Source of the DNA: Gp13-AA77 sp035578005
GTDB lineage: Bacteria; Acidobacteriota; Terriglobia; UBA7540
Direction: 5' to 3'
Assembly (NCBI GenBank): GCA_035578005.1
Contig: DATJYK010000201.1
Location: 7,409-71,408 of the forward strand
DNA: 64,000 nt
The notes beneath the pieces are model-generated. The model was not told the DNA's origin. It saw nothing but the letters and a program-made list of their open reading frames with translations, and made no database searches. The stretch's first letter is position 1. The number at the start of each line of letters is the position of its first letter. This document shows, piece by piece, positions 16,400 to 26,029 of the stretch. A program made the position numbers and the translations under genes.

Positions 16400-18691
16400 T
16401 CAACCAGATTTCAGCGAGCGGACCCCGGCTTCGACAGGTCTGGTTTCGGCAAGGTCTCTCCAGGTCATGACCGCGCCCGAGATGGCCGCGCCGTTCTCCA
16501 CACTACTCAGTTTCAGGCGGACGCGCCGCCCGCTGCCATCTTTGCGGACGATAGTCACGTCCCGTCCCGAAATCTGAACACCCTCCGCCAGGCACGTCCG
16601 AAGAATCGCTGTGAGGGGTTCAATGTCTTCCGGCCGAAGCAGAACCGAAAGCAGCTTTCCCTTGAGTTCTTCGGCTGTGTACCCCGAAATAATCTCAGCC
16701 CTCTCATTCACCAAGGTGAATCGGCTTTCGCGATCAAGACCTACTAAGCCATCGCCAGCCGTCTTGGTCAGGCTTTCAGGAAGCTGGCCTGCCTGCTTCA
16801 AGGCTTTTCGCAGGCGTACGAGCTCCGTGGCGTCGCGTCCCACACAGAGCACTACACTGGGTTCCCTACCGTTGCGGAGTACTGAATTCTTGAACTCGAT
16901 CATTACTTCTTCTCCGCCTGGGGTGACGGCCTTCATCATGCCCTGCGCGCGTCCTTCACGGCGCAATGTCTCAAGGTAGGCGTCAAACTCCGGCCAGCGG
17001 TCCCGAGGAAGAAAATCGGTGACTTTGAACCCGACCATCTCCTGGGGGTCCTTGAAGCCTGCCCGAAGCGCGACGGCCAAGGTGACACTCAAAATAGTAC
17101 CCTCGAGGTCGTGCGTGCCAATAAAATCCGCGCCGTTGTCGGCCAAGGCCCGATATCGAGCCTCGGTTTCGCGCAACTCCCTCTCCTTGTTCTCGCTGGC
17201 CAGCCGCAGGTGCTCGGTTTCCGTCAGGTCCTGGACCACAAGCAGCACTTCCGGTGTGCCGTGGGTTCCACGCGTGAGGTCCGCGAGCGTTATGCGGGCC
17301 GGAAGTTTGATTTGCTTGCCTCGCACCTTGACATCCAGCAAAACTTCCTCCACCGTGGCCTGTCCGTTAGCGGCCTGGTCAACCTTGCGAAGCAAGCCTT
17401 CGGTGCGGATAATCTCACCGAGCGAAAGGCCGCGAATCTCCTCCTGACGGATGTCAAAGTATGTGAGGAAAGGCTGATTGGCCGATTGAACTCGAAGATC
17501 GCGAGTGAGTACCAGCAGCCATGCAGGCACGCTATCCACAATTTGAGCAGCGTATTTCTCGGCGCGGAGCAATTCCTGGCGACGCCCGACTTCCTTCAGA
17601 AGTTTTGACGCCTGCTGGTGCCGCCGGTGGCTTACTACCGCGGCTGCCCAGGCGAGGACGAGTAGCGCAGCGCATAAAGCTTGCATACCGGCGCCGCGCC
17701 GGAAGCTTTCGAAAGCCTCTTCCATGTCTATTTTTTCTTCCAGGACCCAGCCCCCCTCGGAAATCGGGCGCACTGCCGCCATGACGTGAGTTCCCCGACA
17801 GTCCACCAGCGGACCAACGCTTTCGCGACCCTCAAATGCCGACTGGACCAGCGGGTCAAGGTTCCGGAGGGGGACGGTGAAGACAGGAGCCGAGTTCGGA
17901 AGCCTTCGTAGCGGCGACAGAACCACCGCTTCAGCCCCTCGGCGGCGGATGAGCACACTCTCTTCGGTTCGGGTGGCCACCGGCTCCGTCTCGAGCGTGG
18001 GGAACAAGTCCGCATTCGGGTCGTTGAAGATCGCCACAACCCCGACCACGGGAGGGACGTGCACATCCGCGCCGGCTGCACTGAGCTCGGCGCGGATCGG
18101 GGCCATAAATACAAGAAGCGGCTTGCGAACATTCAGAAGTGCGATCTGGGGATGGCCGTCACGAACGACTCCGCGACACCGCGCAAATACCTCCGAGTCC
18201 ATCAGCCCCGCGTCGCCGGTGGACGCCACTCGTTGACCCTGAGAATCAAGGAGAAGTACGCCAGGATATGCATAAATTGAATTCAAGGCATTCAGGAAAT
18301 CACCGAGGGTATGGTGGGTTGGCCCCGAAGGCATATCGCGGCCACCTCCCGCCGGCTGCGTCAACCAAGCGCGAAAGGTGGGCAACGCCGCCCAGCCTTC
18401 GGCATCCTGAAGGTGTCTGTCAAGGTAGCCGGACACCACCCACGCGCGGTCACCAGCAACCGTTTGAAGTCGGGCCTGCCAGTAAGACTCTGCGAGCTCG
18501 TAGTCGTGATGAACCAGCGTTGCGGTCGCAGCGCTGATCAGCAGTGTACCCGCTACGAAAGCGAGGAAGTGGCGCCACGGCCCAAAACGGCCGACTCCAA
18601 GCGCGCGGAGTGATATGCGCGTCCAAAAAAGAGCCCGGGAATACTCCCTGCGGCGCGGAATGCTTTCCGAGACTATCGCCCTGGGCAGCAA
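16400..18691 (-). CDS. Membrane sensor with periplasmic domain and three PAS domains, no output domain
   Basis: 763 residues. A transmembrane helix (about 40-60) and a periplasmic Cache-like region (about 60-315) come first, followed by a second helix (about 330-352, ALCAALLVLAWAAAVV). Then come a short linker and three PAS-type domains: about 375-495, 500-635 (ALADNGADFIGTHDLEGTIL) and 640-755 (DGLVGLDRESRFTLVNERAE). The protein ends right after the last PAS (MTWRDLAETRP) with a normal stop. No histidine kinase, GGDEF, EAL or phosphatase domain is present in any frame downstream. It could signal through a separate partner or be a truncated kinase. The sequence does not distinguish these. Confidence 0.85.
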   Translation of the reverse strand: MLPRAIVSESIPRRREYSRALFWTRISLRALGVGRFGPWRHFLAFVAGTLLISAATATLVHHDYELAESYWQARLQTVAGDRAWVVSGYLDRHLQDAEGWAALPTFRAWLTQPAGGGRDMPSGPTHHTLGDFLNALNSIYAYPGVLLLDSQGQRVASTGDAGLMDSEVFARCRGVVRDGHPQIALLNVRKPLLVFMAPIRAELSAAGADVHVPPVVGVVAIFNDPNADLFPTLETEPVATRTEESVLIRRRGAEAVVLSPLRRLPNSAPVFTVPLRNLDPLVQSAFEGRESVGPLVDCRGTHVMAAVRPISEGGWVLEEKIDMEEAFESFRRGAGMQALCAALLVLAWAAAVVSHRRHQQASKLLKEVGRRQELLRAEKYAAQIVDSVPAWLLVLTRDLRVQSANQPFLTYFDIRQEEIRGLSLGEIIRTEGLLRKVDQAANGQATVEEVLLDVKVRGKQIKLPARITLADLTRGTHGTPEVLLVVQDLTETEHLRLASENKERELRETEARYRALADNGADFIGTHDLEGTILSVTLAVALRAGFKDPQEMVGFKVTDFLPRDRWPEFDAYLETLRREGRAQGMMKAVTPGGEEVMIEFKNSVLRNGREPSVVLCVGRDATELVRLRKALKQAGQLPESLTKTAGDGLVGLDRESRFTLVNERAEIISGYTAEELKGKLLSVLLRPEDIEPLTAILRTCLAEGVQISGRDVTIVRKDGSGRRVRLKLSSVENGAAISGAVMTWRDLAETRPVEAGVRSLKSG

Positions 18692-18826
18692 CCCTCCCCC
18701 CTTCTGGTGGGAACTGTCTGCCGAGACAATTTGCGATGCAGCCAGACTACCAACCGAACTATCTTAGCACCGATGTCAATGGAATTAATAAGACTTGAAT
18801 TCAACAGGCGACCCGCAAAAATCCGA

Positions 18827-19567
18827 TTAGCTGTTCCGAAACCAATTCGCGAGGTTGCGAAAAAGCTCCAGTCCATCTTGCGAAGCGTGCACGGGCAGGG
18901 AAGCGCGCTCCGGATGGGGCATCAGACCCAACACCAAGCCGGTAGCGTCTGTAATTCCCGCGACGGCCGCCGGTGCGCCGCTAGGATTGTGGGGGTATTC
19001 GGCGGTGGGATTGCCCGCGGGATCACAATAACGGAAGGCCACTCGGGCACCGCCTCCTGGAGCGGGGCCGCACCAGAGGGCGCGCCCCTCGGCATGCGCG
19101 GAGGGCATTTTCAGCACGCGGCCCCCTAATCCTGCCGTCCACGGCGAGTAATCTTCCGAGACCACTAACCGCACAAAGCGATCCTCGAAGCGCGCTGATT
19201 CATTTTCCACCAGCGCTAGCGCACGCTCACCCGGCCTCTTCCCGGGCAAAATGCCCGCCTCGGTCAGCACCTGAAACCCATTACAGATGCCCAGCAGCGG
19301 CTTTCCGGCTTCCAAAAACGTCGCCAGTTGCTCCTTCAGTTGCGACACGAGTATGGTGGCAAATATCCTCCCGGCGCCTAGGTGATCGCCATAGGAGAAT
19401 CCTCCTGGAACCACGGAAGCCTGATACCGGTCGAGGCGTACATCGCCGGTTAGGAGGTCGCGCAGCAGAACAAGTTCACTCGCAAGTCCCGCGCGCTCCA
19501 AGGCAGCCGCTGTCTCTTCGTGGCAGTTTGTTCCCGGCGCGTACAAGATCGCAACTGTAGGCGTCAT
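18827..19567 (-). CDS. purQ: Phosphoribosylformylglycinamidine synthase, glutaminase subunit
   Basis: 246 residues, class I glutamine amidotransferase. It releases ammonia from glutamine for PurL in step 4 of purine synthesis. The nucleophile Cys is in LLGICNGFQVLTEAG, and the His-Glu pair is in LGLMPHPERAS. The N-terminus VAILYAPGTNCHEE is typical of PurQ. Its ATG overlaps the purL stop by four bases, so the two subunits are translationally coupled. Confidence 0.96.
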   Translation of the reverse strand: MTPTVAILYAPGTNCHEETAAALERAGLASELVLLRDLLTGDVRLDRYQASVVPGGFSYGDHLGAGRIFATILVSQLKEQLATFLEAGKPLLGICNGFQVLTEAGILPGKRPGERALALVENESARFEDRFVRLVVSEDYSPWTAGLGGRVLKMPSAHAEGRALWCGPAPGGGARVAFRYCDPAGNPTAEYPHNPSGAPAAVAGITDATGLVLGLMPHPERASLPVHASQDGLELFRNLANWFRNS

Positions 19568-22392
19568 CCGACAACCTCACGGAAGGTCTTTGCCCAGCTT
19601 TCTTCGAGATCCGCTAGCGACTCTCGCAGGACCTCGCTGCCACCTTCCGTCAGCATAATCTCGGCCTGCGAAATCACTTCACCGAGCCAGCGGTACGGCA
19701 CCTTCAACGCGTCCAGCCGTACGTCAGGTTCAATCTCAAGAAGGACGGAACCGACGAATTCTCCGAAAAAGTGTTCCTCCTTCGCAAAGCTGGTTGCGTC
19801 CTGACCGGTTGTCGTGCCTGCAGCGCCGGGCGCTAACTCGATACGGGCTCCCAAACCAGAGCCCAGCGACGCCTCGAAGACACGCAGCAAGGTTCCGCCT
19901 TCGGCGATTGCTGCGCCGGACACGTATTGACGTTCCCGGCGGAGGGCCAACAACAGGTCCCAAAGCTGGCGAATGGAGGAAGCATCGTAGCCCTCGAACA
20001 GGCGATCTCCGCGCTGGCCGTTAAGGTCCGCATACACGCTTCCGCCGAGCCCCCCTCCATCCGAACGCCCCAGCAGCAACAGACGATTGCCTGCTCGCTT
20101 GAACTCCTTGGTCACAACACGGCTCACATCCGGCACGCGTCCCATGGTGGCGACGGCGAGCGTGGGAGGCACGTCAATCCTGCGGCCGGCCGCCTCGAAG
20201 GTGCCGGAGCTCGAATCCTTTCCCGAAATGAACGGTACTCCCAGGGCACGAGAAAGTTCGGCGATGGCGGCCACCATCTCCCTCAGGTCCCAGGCTGTCT
20301 CAGGCCGGAGCCGCGGTGTATAGAAGTTGTCGCACAGCACCATCTCGCGGTAATCGACGCCCGCAACCACCGCCTTGGTGATCGCCTCGATCACCATGAG
20401 TTGAGCGCACACCCGCGGATCAGCATCGCCATAGAAGGGGTTGAATGCAACCGTTGTCACCAGACCATAAGGCTTGCCGCGTAGCGGTGCTGAGACGGCC
20501 AGATTCGTGGGCATGCGATGATCGCGCCCACCGTAAGGTCCCACCACAGTCCGGCCTTGCACCGTACTATCGAAACGCGATCCGGCCGGGCTTTGATCCG
20601 CGCAGTGGTAATGTCCGAGCACACCGTGAACCGCGGCGGACCACTCTTCACGCGTCTTCAGCGTTGGCAAACGGAGCGGCTCGACGCGCCGTTTCGGTTC
20701 GCGAACCTCGACCGGCTCGATGGGACACGCGGCCCAAAGAAAACTCATTTCCAAATCGACAACCTTCTGCCCTTGCCAGCTTGCCTCAAAGCGCCGCGAG
20801 CTGGTAAAGCGTCCGATGGCGGCATGCGCCACCTCATAGCGGTCGAGGATGGCCTGAGCCTGAACGAGGTTTTCGGGCGCCACCGCGAGCAGCATTCGCT
20901 CCTGGCTCTCAGAGAGCAGAATCTCCCACGCCGTCAGGCTGCGGTCCTTCAGGGGAACACAGTCGAGGTCGAGCTCGACGCCCGTCTTTTCGGCCATCTC
21001 GCCGGCCGCGCTCGAAATGCCGCCGGCTCCAAGATCGGTGATCGAACGAATAAGCCCGGCGTCACGCAGTACGGGAATCGCTGTGGTGAACTTGCGCTCG
21101 GTGATGGGATGACCGATCTGCACCGCCGCCGATTCCCGCGAGAGCGTTTCCCCTGTCATTCCGGCAGAACTCGCCGTGGCGCCGTGGATACCGTCGCGCC
21201 CGGTCTCGCCACCGATTAGCAACGCGATGTCGCCCGGCTGCGGAGTTTCCTTAATCGCATACTGCTTGGGAATGAGCCCAAAGGAGTGCCCCAGAGCGAA
21301 GCACTTGGCGTAACGGGGATGCGTGCGGTAGAGCGGATGCATCATCGGAATACCCATTGGGTTCACGTAATAAGCCGTGCCGCGAATGGATTCGGAAACA
21401 ATCAAGCGCGGGTGTAGAGCCCCGGCGGGCACATCCTGTTCCGCCAGGCGCGGGTCCATCGTGCCCATGACGGTGGTCCCGCCAACAGGGTATGCGCCTT
21501 TGCCGAAGCCGAGGGTATCCCGAATCACGCCGCCGTGTTTGGTGGAGATCCCTCCGAAGGGCGCGATGGAACTGGGAAAGTTGTGCGTCTCACCCTTGAC
21601 CGTCACAACCCAACCTTCGTAGAATTCCATGCCGCCTGCGTTGTCTTTGAATGCCGAAACCACCAGCGGATGATTGATATCGGCGGTGGCTTGAGAGAGT
21701 TGCTTGAGCAACCCCAGACTCTTCCAAGTGGTGTGGTAACAGTGGTCGCTCCAACTCTGCACCAGAATCTCGATTTCGGCGTCGGTGTGGGGCCGCGCTT
21801 GTCGCGTCTCGTGCGCCTGAATCACCCGCATCTGCGCCAGTGGAGCGTACCAGGACCGCTCCTGCGAAAGAGCGCACAGATCTCCTTCGCTGAGTCCCGC
21901 CAGCGAGATCGAACGAACGGGATCAGGCCGCCCGGTCGGACGCAGCGTCGCCCAAACTTCGTCTGGCTCGCGCACCCGCTCCACTACAGGGTTATAAAGA
22001 AAGCGGCCTGCGGCCTCGCGTGCCCGGGCTGCCGTGAGGCCGCCGAATTGATAGCGGCGGCTCAAGCGGGCAAACTCAAGCCTGTCTTGTCCAAGCGCAC
22101 GGGCGCCAGCCAGGATCGAAGGAGTTTCCGGATCGGTAACGGCGGGACGATAGGCGATCTCGACGATGGGACCGGCACCCGGGTCGAGCATCGAATGTTC
22201 GGACCCAGCTTGATAGAGAGGATTGGCTACGAGCGGCAGGAGCGAGCGTACGTCGACTGCGCCTTCCAACCAGAAGACGCGCTCGATCACGAGTGTGCTG
22301 AGGTCCCCATAGCCGTGATGCCTCAGAAATCGAAGCCAGTTGCGAGCCTCAGCGTCGTCGCGGGAGACGGTATAAATGCAGCTAATGGCCAT
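19564..22392 (-). CDS. purL: Phosphoribosylformylglycinamidine synthase PurL with fused PurS-like N-terminus
   Basis: 942 residues, cytoplasmic, converts FGAR to FGAM with ATP and ammonia from PurQ. The first about 170 residues look like two PurS-type halves (VIERVFWLEGAVDV and YQFGGLTAARAREAAGRFLY) in front of a normal PurL. QSWSDHCYHTTWKS begins the catalytic part, with PFGGISTKHGGVIRD and FISGKDSSSGTF further on. Its length is between the small PurL (about 740) and the single-chain enzyme (about 1300). No separate purS is visible in the window. It is divergent from proB. Confidence 0.94.
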   Translation of the reverse strand: MAISCIYTVSRDDAEARNWLRFLRHHGYGDLSTLVIERVFWLEGAVDVRSLLPLVANPLYQAGSEHSMLDPGAGPIVEIAYRPAVTDPETPSILAGARALGQDRLEFARLSRRYQFGGLTAARAREAAGRFLYNPVVERVREPDEVWATLRPTGRPDPVRSISLAGLSEGDLCALSQERSWYAPLAQMRVIQAHETRQARPHTDAEIEILVQSWSDHCYHTTWKSLGLLKQLSQATADINHPLVVSAFKDNAGGMEFYEGWVVTVKGETHNFPSSIAPFGGISTKHGGVIRDTLGFGKGAYPVGGTTVMGTMDPRLAEQDVPAGALHPRLIVSESIRGTAYYVNPMGIPMMHPLYRTHPRYAKCFALGHSFGLIPKQYAIKETPQPGDIALLIGGETGRDGIHGATASSAGMTGETLSRESAAVQIGHPITERKFTTAIPVLRDAGLIRSITDLGAGGISSAAGEMAEKTGVELDLDCVPLKDRSLTAWEILLSESQERMLLAVAPENLVQAQAILDRYEVAHAAIGRFTSSRRFEASWQGQKVVDLEMSFLWAACPIEPVEVREPKRRVEPLRLPTLKTREEWSAAVHGVLGHYHCADQSPAGSRFDSTVQGRTVVGPYGGRDHRMPTNLAVSAPLRGKPYGLVTTVAFNPFYGDADPRVCAQLMVIEAITKAVVAGVDYREMVLCDNFYTPRLRPETAWDLREMVAAIAELSRALGVPFISGKDSSSGTFEAAGRRIDVPPTLAVATMGRVPDVSRVVTKEFKRAGNRLLLLGRSDGGGLGGSVYADLNGQRGDRLFEGYDASSIRQLWDLLLALRRERQYVSGAAIAEGGTLLRVFEASLGSGLGARIELAPGAAGTTTGQDATSFAKEEHFFGEFVGSVLLEIEPDVRLDALKVPYRWLGEVISQAEIMLTEGGSEVLRESLADLEESWAKTFREVVG

Positions 22393-22559
22393 CGTGGGCT
22401 ATGCGGGCCGATCAAGGTCAAGTATCATCTATTATTCTATAAGATTCGGGGCAACGCCAGCGGGCAATGCTAGTGCCAGCCTTGGCCGGAGCAAGCTCTA
22501 GGCCCCGCTACAGGATATTAAGGGCACGGCTCTGGTCGGCCGACTCGCCCGAAAACCGA

Positions 22560-23315
22560 ATGAGAATTGTCGTCAAGATTGGAACCAGTCTGATCGCTCC
22601 CGGCGGACGCATTAACGCCGCTTGGATGCGGTCGCTTGTAGACCAATTCGATCTTACCCAGCACGAGTACGTCATGGTAAGCTCCGGCGCAATTGCTTGC
22701 GGCATGTCGTCGCTTGGCATCAGCCAGAAGCCCCGCAAGCTCGACCTGATGCAGGCGTCAGCGGCCGTGGGCCAGAGCCAGTTGATGCACACCTATGAGC
22801 GCCTTTTCTTCGGTAAGAAGGCCGTGGCGCAACTACTGCTTTCCAGCGATGACTTTTCTTCCCCGGTCCGCTATCGTAACCTGTGCAATACTCTCAACCG
22901 GCTGCTCAAGATGAACGTTTTGCCCATCGTGAACGAAAATGATAGCGTTTCGGTGCGCGAGCTCGAAGGGGCCTTCGGCGACAACGACGAACTGAGCGCC
23001 CTGGTAGCTTCGGCGGTTCAGGCGGACTGGCTGGTGCTGCTTACCAATGTGGATGGCTTCTATCACCGAAACGGCAAAGGGAAGCCGCAACTGCTGCGCG
23101 TCATCAAGCGGGTCACGCCGGAACTGGAAGCGAATTGCGATAGCAAGAGCGCACTCGGACGCGGCGGGATGCGCTCCAAATTGCGGGCCGCTTTACGGGC
23201 GACGGCCTCGGGAATCCACGTGTGCATCGCCAACGGAACTGAGCCCCGGGTGATACCGCTGGTGCTGGACCGCCGCGTCGGCACCTATTTCCCACCTCTG
23301 AGGACTAAGGAATGA
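22560..23315 (+). CDS. proB: Glutamate 5-kinase, short form without PUA domain
   Basis: 251 residues of the amino-acid kinase fold, first step of proline synthesis (glutamate to glutamyl-5-phosphate). N-terminal RIVVKIGTSLIAP, VMVSSGAIACGM and the NENDSVS glutamate-binding motif are present, along with DNDELSALVA. The C-terminal PUA domain found in many ProB proteins is absent. I use ATG 22560 (MRIVVKIGT). The longer frame from 22467 adds 31 residues with no family match. The stop overlaps the proA start by four bases. Confidence 0.95.
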   Translation: MRIVVKIGTSLIAPGGRINAAWMRSLVDQFDLTQHEYVMVSSGAIACGMSSLGISQKPRKLDLMQASAAVGQSQLMHTYERLFFGKKAVAQLLLSSDDFSSPVRYRNLCNTLNRLLKMNVLPIVNENDSVSVRELEGAFGDNDELSALVASAVQADWLVLLTNVDGFYHRNGKGKPQLLRVIKRVTPELEANCDSKSALGRGGMRSKLRAALRATASGIHVCIANGTEPRVIPLVLDRRVGTYFPPLRTKE

Positions 23316-24580
23316 GTAGCGCGATGACTGCCCTTGCTGCTTCGCAACTTTCCACGCACGAGAAATTGTTGCGTGCGCGCCAGGCCTCTGCCCGGGTGGC
23401 CCGACTCACTTCCGGGCAGAAAGACGGAATTCTGCGAGCCATGGCCGATGCGATCGAGGGAAACTCGGGGAAGATCCTGGAAGCAAATCAAGCTGACCTC
23501 GCTGCCAACGACCTGCGCCCTTCCAGCCGCGACCGGCTGCTTCTGAACCCGAAACGCATCGCTGAGATGCTGGCTGGCATCGAGGCCGTGATCAACCTGC
23601 CGGATCCGGTCGGCGAAGTGCTGGAAGAATCGACGCGACCCAACGGCCTCGTGATTCGTAAGGTGCGGGTGCCGCTGGGAGTGGTGGGTGTGATTTACGA
23701 ATCGCGCCCTAACGTCACGGTGGACGCGGCGGCTTTGGCCCTCAAGGCTGGCAACGCGGTGGTGCTGCGCGGAGGGCGCGAAGCCGCCCACACGAACGAG
23801 CGGCTGGTGGAGATTCTGAACCAAGCGGCTAACCTGCCCGCGGGCGCCGTGGAGTTGCTCGATTCGCGTTCGCGCGACTCCGTCGACGAGCTGATGCTGG
23901 CAAGGGGTATGGTGGACGTGTTGGTGCCGCGGGGCGGCGCGGATCTGATCGGTCGGGTCGTCGAGAAGGCGATCGTCCCCGTGATTGAAACCGGAGCCGG
24001 TAATTGCCACATCTACGTAGATGAGGATGCAGACCTTGACCTCGCCGATGCGGTGGTCATCAACGCCAAGACCCAGCGTCCTTCCGTGTGTAACGCAGCC
24101 GAGAAGCTGCTGGTCCATCGGTCAATTGCCGCCGAATATGTCCCGCGAATCGTTAAGAAGCTATTGGACGCTGGGGTAGAGGTTCGCGGAGACGCAGAAA
24201 CGCGCCGCCTCGCCGCGGGTCTGGACGTTCGCGCGGCCGGACCGGACGATTGGTTTGCGGAATACTCGGCGCTTATCATGGCTGTCGCCGTCGTGAAAGG
24301 CCCAGATGCGGCGATTGCCCATATCAACCGCTACTCCACGGCGCATTCGGACGCCATCCTGACTCGCCACGAAGGCCGAGCGCGCGAGTTTCTACAGCGG
24401 GTCGATTCGGCAGCCGTCTACTGGAATGCATCAACGCGTTTTACCGACGGCGGCGAGTTCGGCTTTGGGGCCGAGATGGGAATCAGTACCCAAAAGCTGC
24501 ACTGTCGCGGTCCCTTCGGACTGAAAGAACTCACGTCTGCTAAGTACCAGGTGCTGGGTTCAGGGCAGATCCGCACCTGA
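23312..24580 (+). CDS. proA: Gamma-glutamyl phosphate reductase
   Basis: 422 residues, aldehyde dehydrogenase fold, NADPH-dependent second step of proline synthesis. The catalytic Cys lies in QRPSVCNAAEKLLVH. LGVVGVIYESRPNVT and VLRGGREAAHTN are ProA signatures, and the C-terminus has FGAEMGISTQKLHCRGPFG. It is translationally coupled to proB. Full length. Confidence 0.97.
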   Translation: MSSAMTALAASQLSTHEKLLRARQASARVARLTSGQKDGILRAMADAIEGNSGKILEANQADLAANDLRPSSRDRLLLNPKRIAEMLAGIEAVINLPDPVGEVLEESTRPNGLVIRKVRVPLGVVGVIYESRPNVTVDAAALALKAGNAVVLRGGREAAHTNERLVEILNQAANLPAGAVELLDSRSRDSVDELMLARGMVDVLVPRGGADLIGRVVEKAIVPVIETGAGNCHIYVDEDADLDLADAVVINAKTQRPSVCNAAEKLLVHRSIAAEYVPRIVKKLLDAGVEVRGDAETRRLAAGLDVRAAGPDDWFAEYSALIMAVAVVKGPDAAIAHINRYSTAHSDAILTRHEGRAREFLQRVDSAAVYWNASTRFTDGGEFGFGAEMGISTQKLHCRGPFGLKELTSAKYQVLGSGQIRT

Positions 24581-24672
24581 GCCATCGTGGGCCTGGGGCT
24601 TGCACCGGCCGCGCGAATCTGCCGGCCAACCCGTCGCGCGCCCAAGGTACTGGCAGCTAGGAGAGATAATCA

Positions 24673-25095
24673 ATGGACTACTCGCGGCGAGAACTCTGCT
24701 TGTTGCTACCTGCGCTTGTCGCAGCCCGCGCCGACGCTGCAGGCGATGCGGTATTGCCGTCCAAGGTCTACAACTTTGAGAGCCTGCCCGCAAAGGTAGA
24801 GGAAGGCAACACATTCCGGCCCATTCTGGAAGGTGTTACTCACGAAGAATACCATGTCGAACTTCACGAGACCGACCTCGCGCCTGGAACCATGCCTCAT
24901 CCAGCGCACCATCACGCGCACGAGGAAATCTTTCTCATTCGTGAAGGCACCCTTGCGGTAACAATCGAGGGACACACGTCCAACCTCGGTCCCGGCTCCG
25001 TCGCCTATATTGCCTCCAACCAGGAACACGGCATCCGCAACGTGGGCAGCACACATGCCCAATACTTTGTATTCGCCCTCGGCGCCCAAAGCTGA
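24673..25095 (+). CDS. Cupin-domain protein, possibly exported
   Basis: 140 residues. MDYSRRELCLLLPALVAARA has a twin-arginine-like start with a weak hydrophobic segment, suggesting export. The cupin motif 1 is represented by PHPAHHHAHEEIFLIREG (metal-binding His, His and Glu) and motif 2 by GSVAYIASNQEHGIRN (third His). A single-domain cupin of this type may be an isomerase, dioxygenase or sugar-binding protein; no more can be said. Confidence 0.85.
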   Translation: MDYSRRELCLLLPALVAARADAAGDAVLPSKVYNFESLPAKVEEGNTFRPILEGVTHEEYHVELHETDLAPGTMPHPAHHHAHEEIFLIREGTLAVTIEGHTSNLGPGSVAYIASNQEHGIRNVGSTHAQYFVFALGAQS

Positions 25096-25261
25096 CATCT
25101 TGGCGTCCACCGGTTTCTGGGAGCTCCGAACCCTCCACTCGTCGGCGTCACATATCCGGCCTTCGGCATTCTCTCTCACGACGAACGTCGCCTCCTCGCA
25201 GGCTAGTGGTGAGATCCCCTTGATGGAAAGGCGTTGGAACTTTTGGGAAGCGCTTCGGCAC

Positions 25262-25291
25262 TTGTTGAGCCATTTAATTGAGGTGTATTAT
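25262..25291 (+). promoter_or_regulatory. Sigma70-like promoter candidate
   Basis: TTGTTG at 25262-25267 and TATTAT at 25286-25291 are separated by 18 bases in a locally AT-rich stretch. It would read toward the uncertain frame at 25411. Confidence 0.3.
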
Positions 25292-25410
25292 CTAGAGTGC
25301 ACCCAGGTGCGACATGGACGCGTGTTGCAATCCACTGATTAAAGTGGCAGTTAACGTCGCCGCGATCGAGATCAGATGCGGCTAATAACAGCACCGGTCT
25401 GGCCTGTGAC

Positions 25411-25875
25411 GTGCACCGACAAGTAGCGTCGGGCTGGCTCGCGCAATCAACGGCGCGGCCCGCAGACAGAGCAACCGGTTCTTGCCACGTGGTTGCTCGA
25501 GGAACCAAGTTGCTGCATTCGATGTCGGGATGGAATATCGACCTGTTGTACCATCAGCCGGACTTCAAGGCTTTTGGTCGAGTGCCGTCTAACCCCCCTT
25601 CCGCTCGCATTGTCGATATAGAGGTCCTCAAGGAAAAGCCACCCACAAGCTCAGCCACAGTGCAGGACAAGGTCGCTCACGGCCGGTCAGCTATGCGAAC
25701 TCAGGGAGCCGACGCAGTGGGGAACATTTGGGTTAACGCGTCTTCGGTTGCCTGGAAAACGGGAAGCGTGACGGCAAATGACATTGCCCTGCGAGCCTGG
25801 CTTCGCTCCCAAACAGAGGCCGCTGAGGCGTCGAGGATCGAGAGCTGTCTCGACCAACTCGATGTCTACGCTTAG
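25411..25875 (+). CDS. Uncertain hypothetical protein
   Basis: 154 codons from a GTG, or 117 from an internal ATG (MSGWNIDLLYHQPDFKAFG). No recognised motif. The C-terminal half (SVTANDIALRAWLRSQTEAAE) is plausible protein, but the N-terminus is not. No clear ribosome binding site. I report it only because of the promoter-like pair upstream and the size of the otherwise empty gap. Confidence 0.25.
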   Translation: MHRQVASGWLAQSTARPADRATGSCHVVARGTKLLHSMSGWNIDLLYHQPDFKAFGRVPSNPPSARIVDIEVLKEKPPTSSATVQDKVAHGRSAMRTQGADAVGNIWVNASSVAWKTGSVTANDIALRAWLRSQTEAAEASRIESCLDQLDVYA

Positions 25876-25950
25876 GACTTTGCGGGTGACCTGAGCTACC
25901 GGAACCTCAGCCCATCTGGCCCGTTGGTAATGGTACTGAAGAGTCATAGC

Positions 25951-25974
25951 AATAACCGGGCGCCAACCGGTATT
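25951..25974. promoter_or_regulatory. Inverted repeat, candidate operator for XRE regulator
   Basis: AATAACCGG (25951-25959) and CCGGTATT (25967-25974) form an imperfect inverted repeat with a seven-base spacer. It lies 56 bases before the regulator start, as expected for an autoregulated HTH protein. Confidence 0.4.
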
Positions 25975-26029
25975 TTGTTATCCGCGCATGACCAGGAATC
26001 TCAATAAGCCAAGCCGAGGTGCAAAGTTC

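Larger units (their letters stand above)
25096..25987. other. Gene-poor stretch before XRE regulator
   Basis: Nearly 900 bases without a recognised gene. It contains one uncertain open frame (25411-25875), a promoter-like pair (TTGTTG at 25262, TATTAT at 25286, 18-base spacer) and an inverted repeat just before the regulator (25951-25974). Confidence 0.6.
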
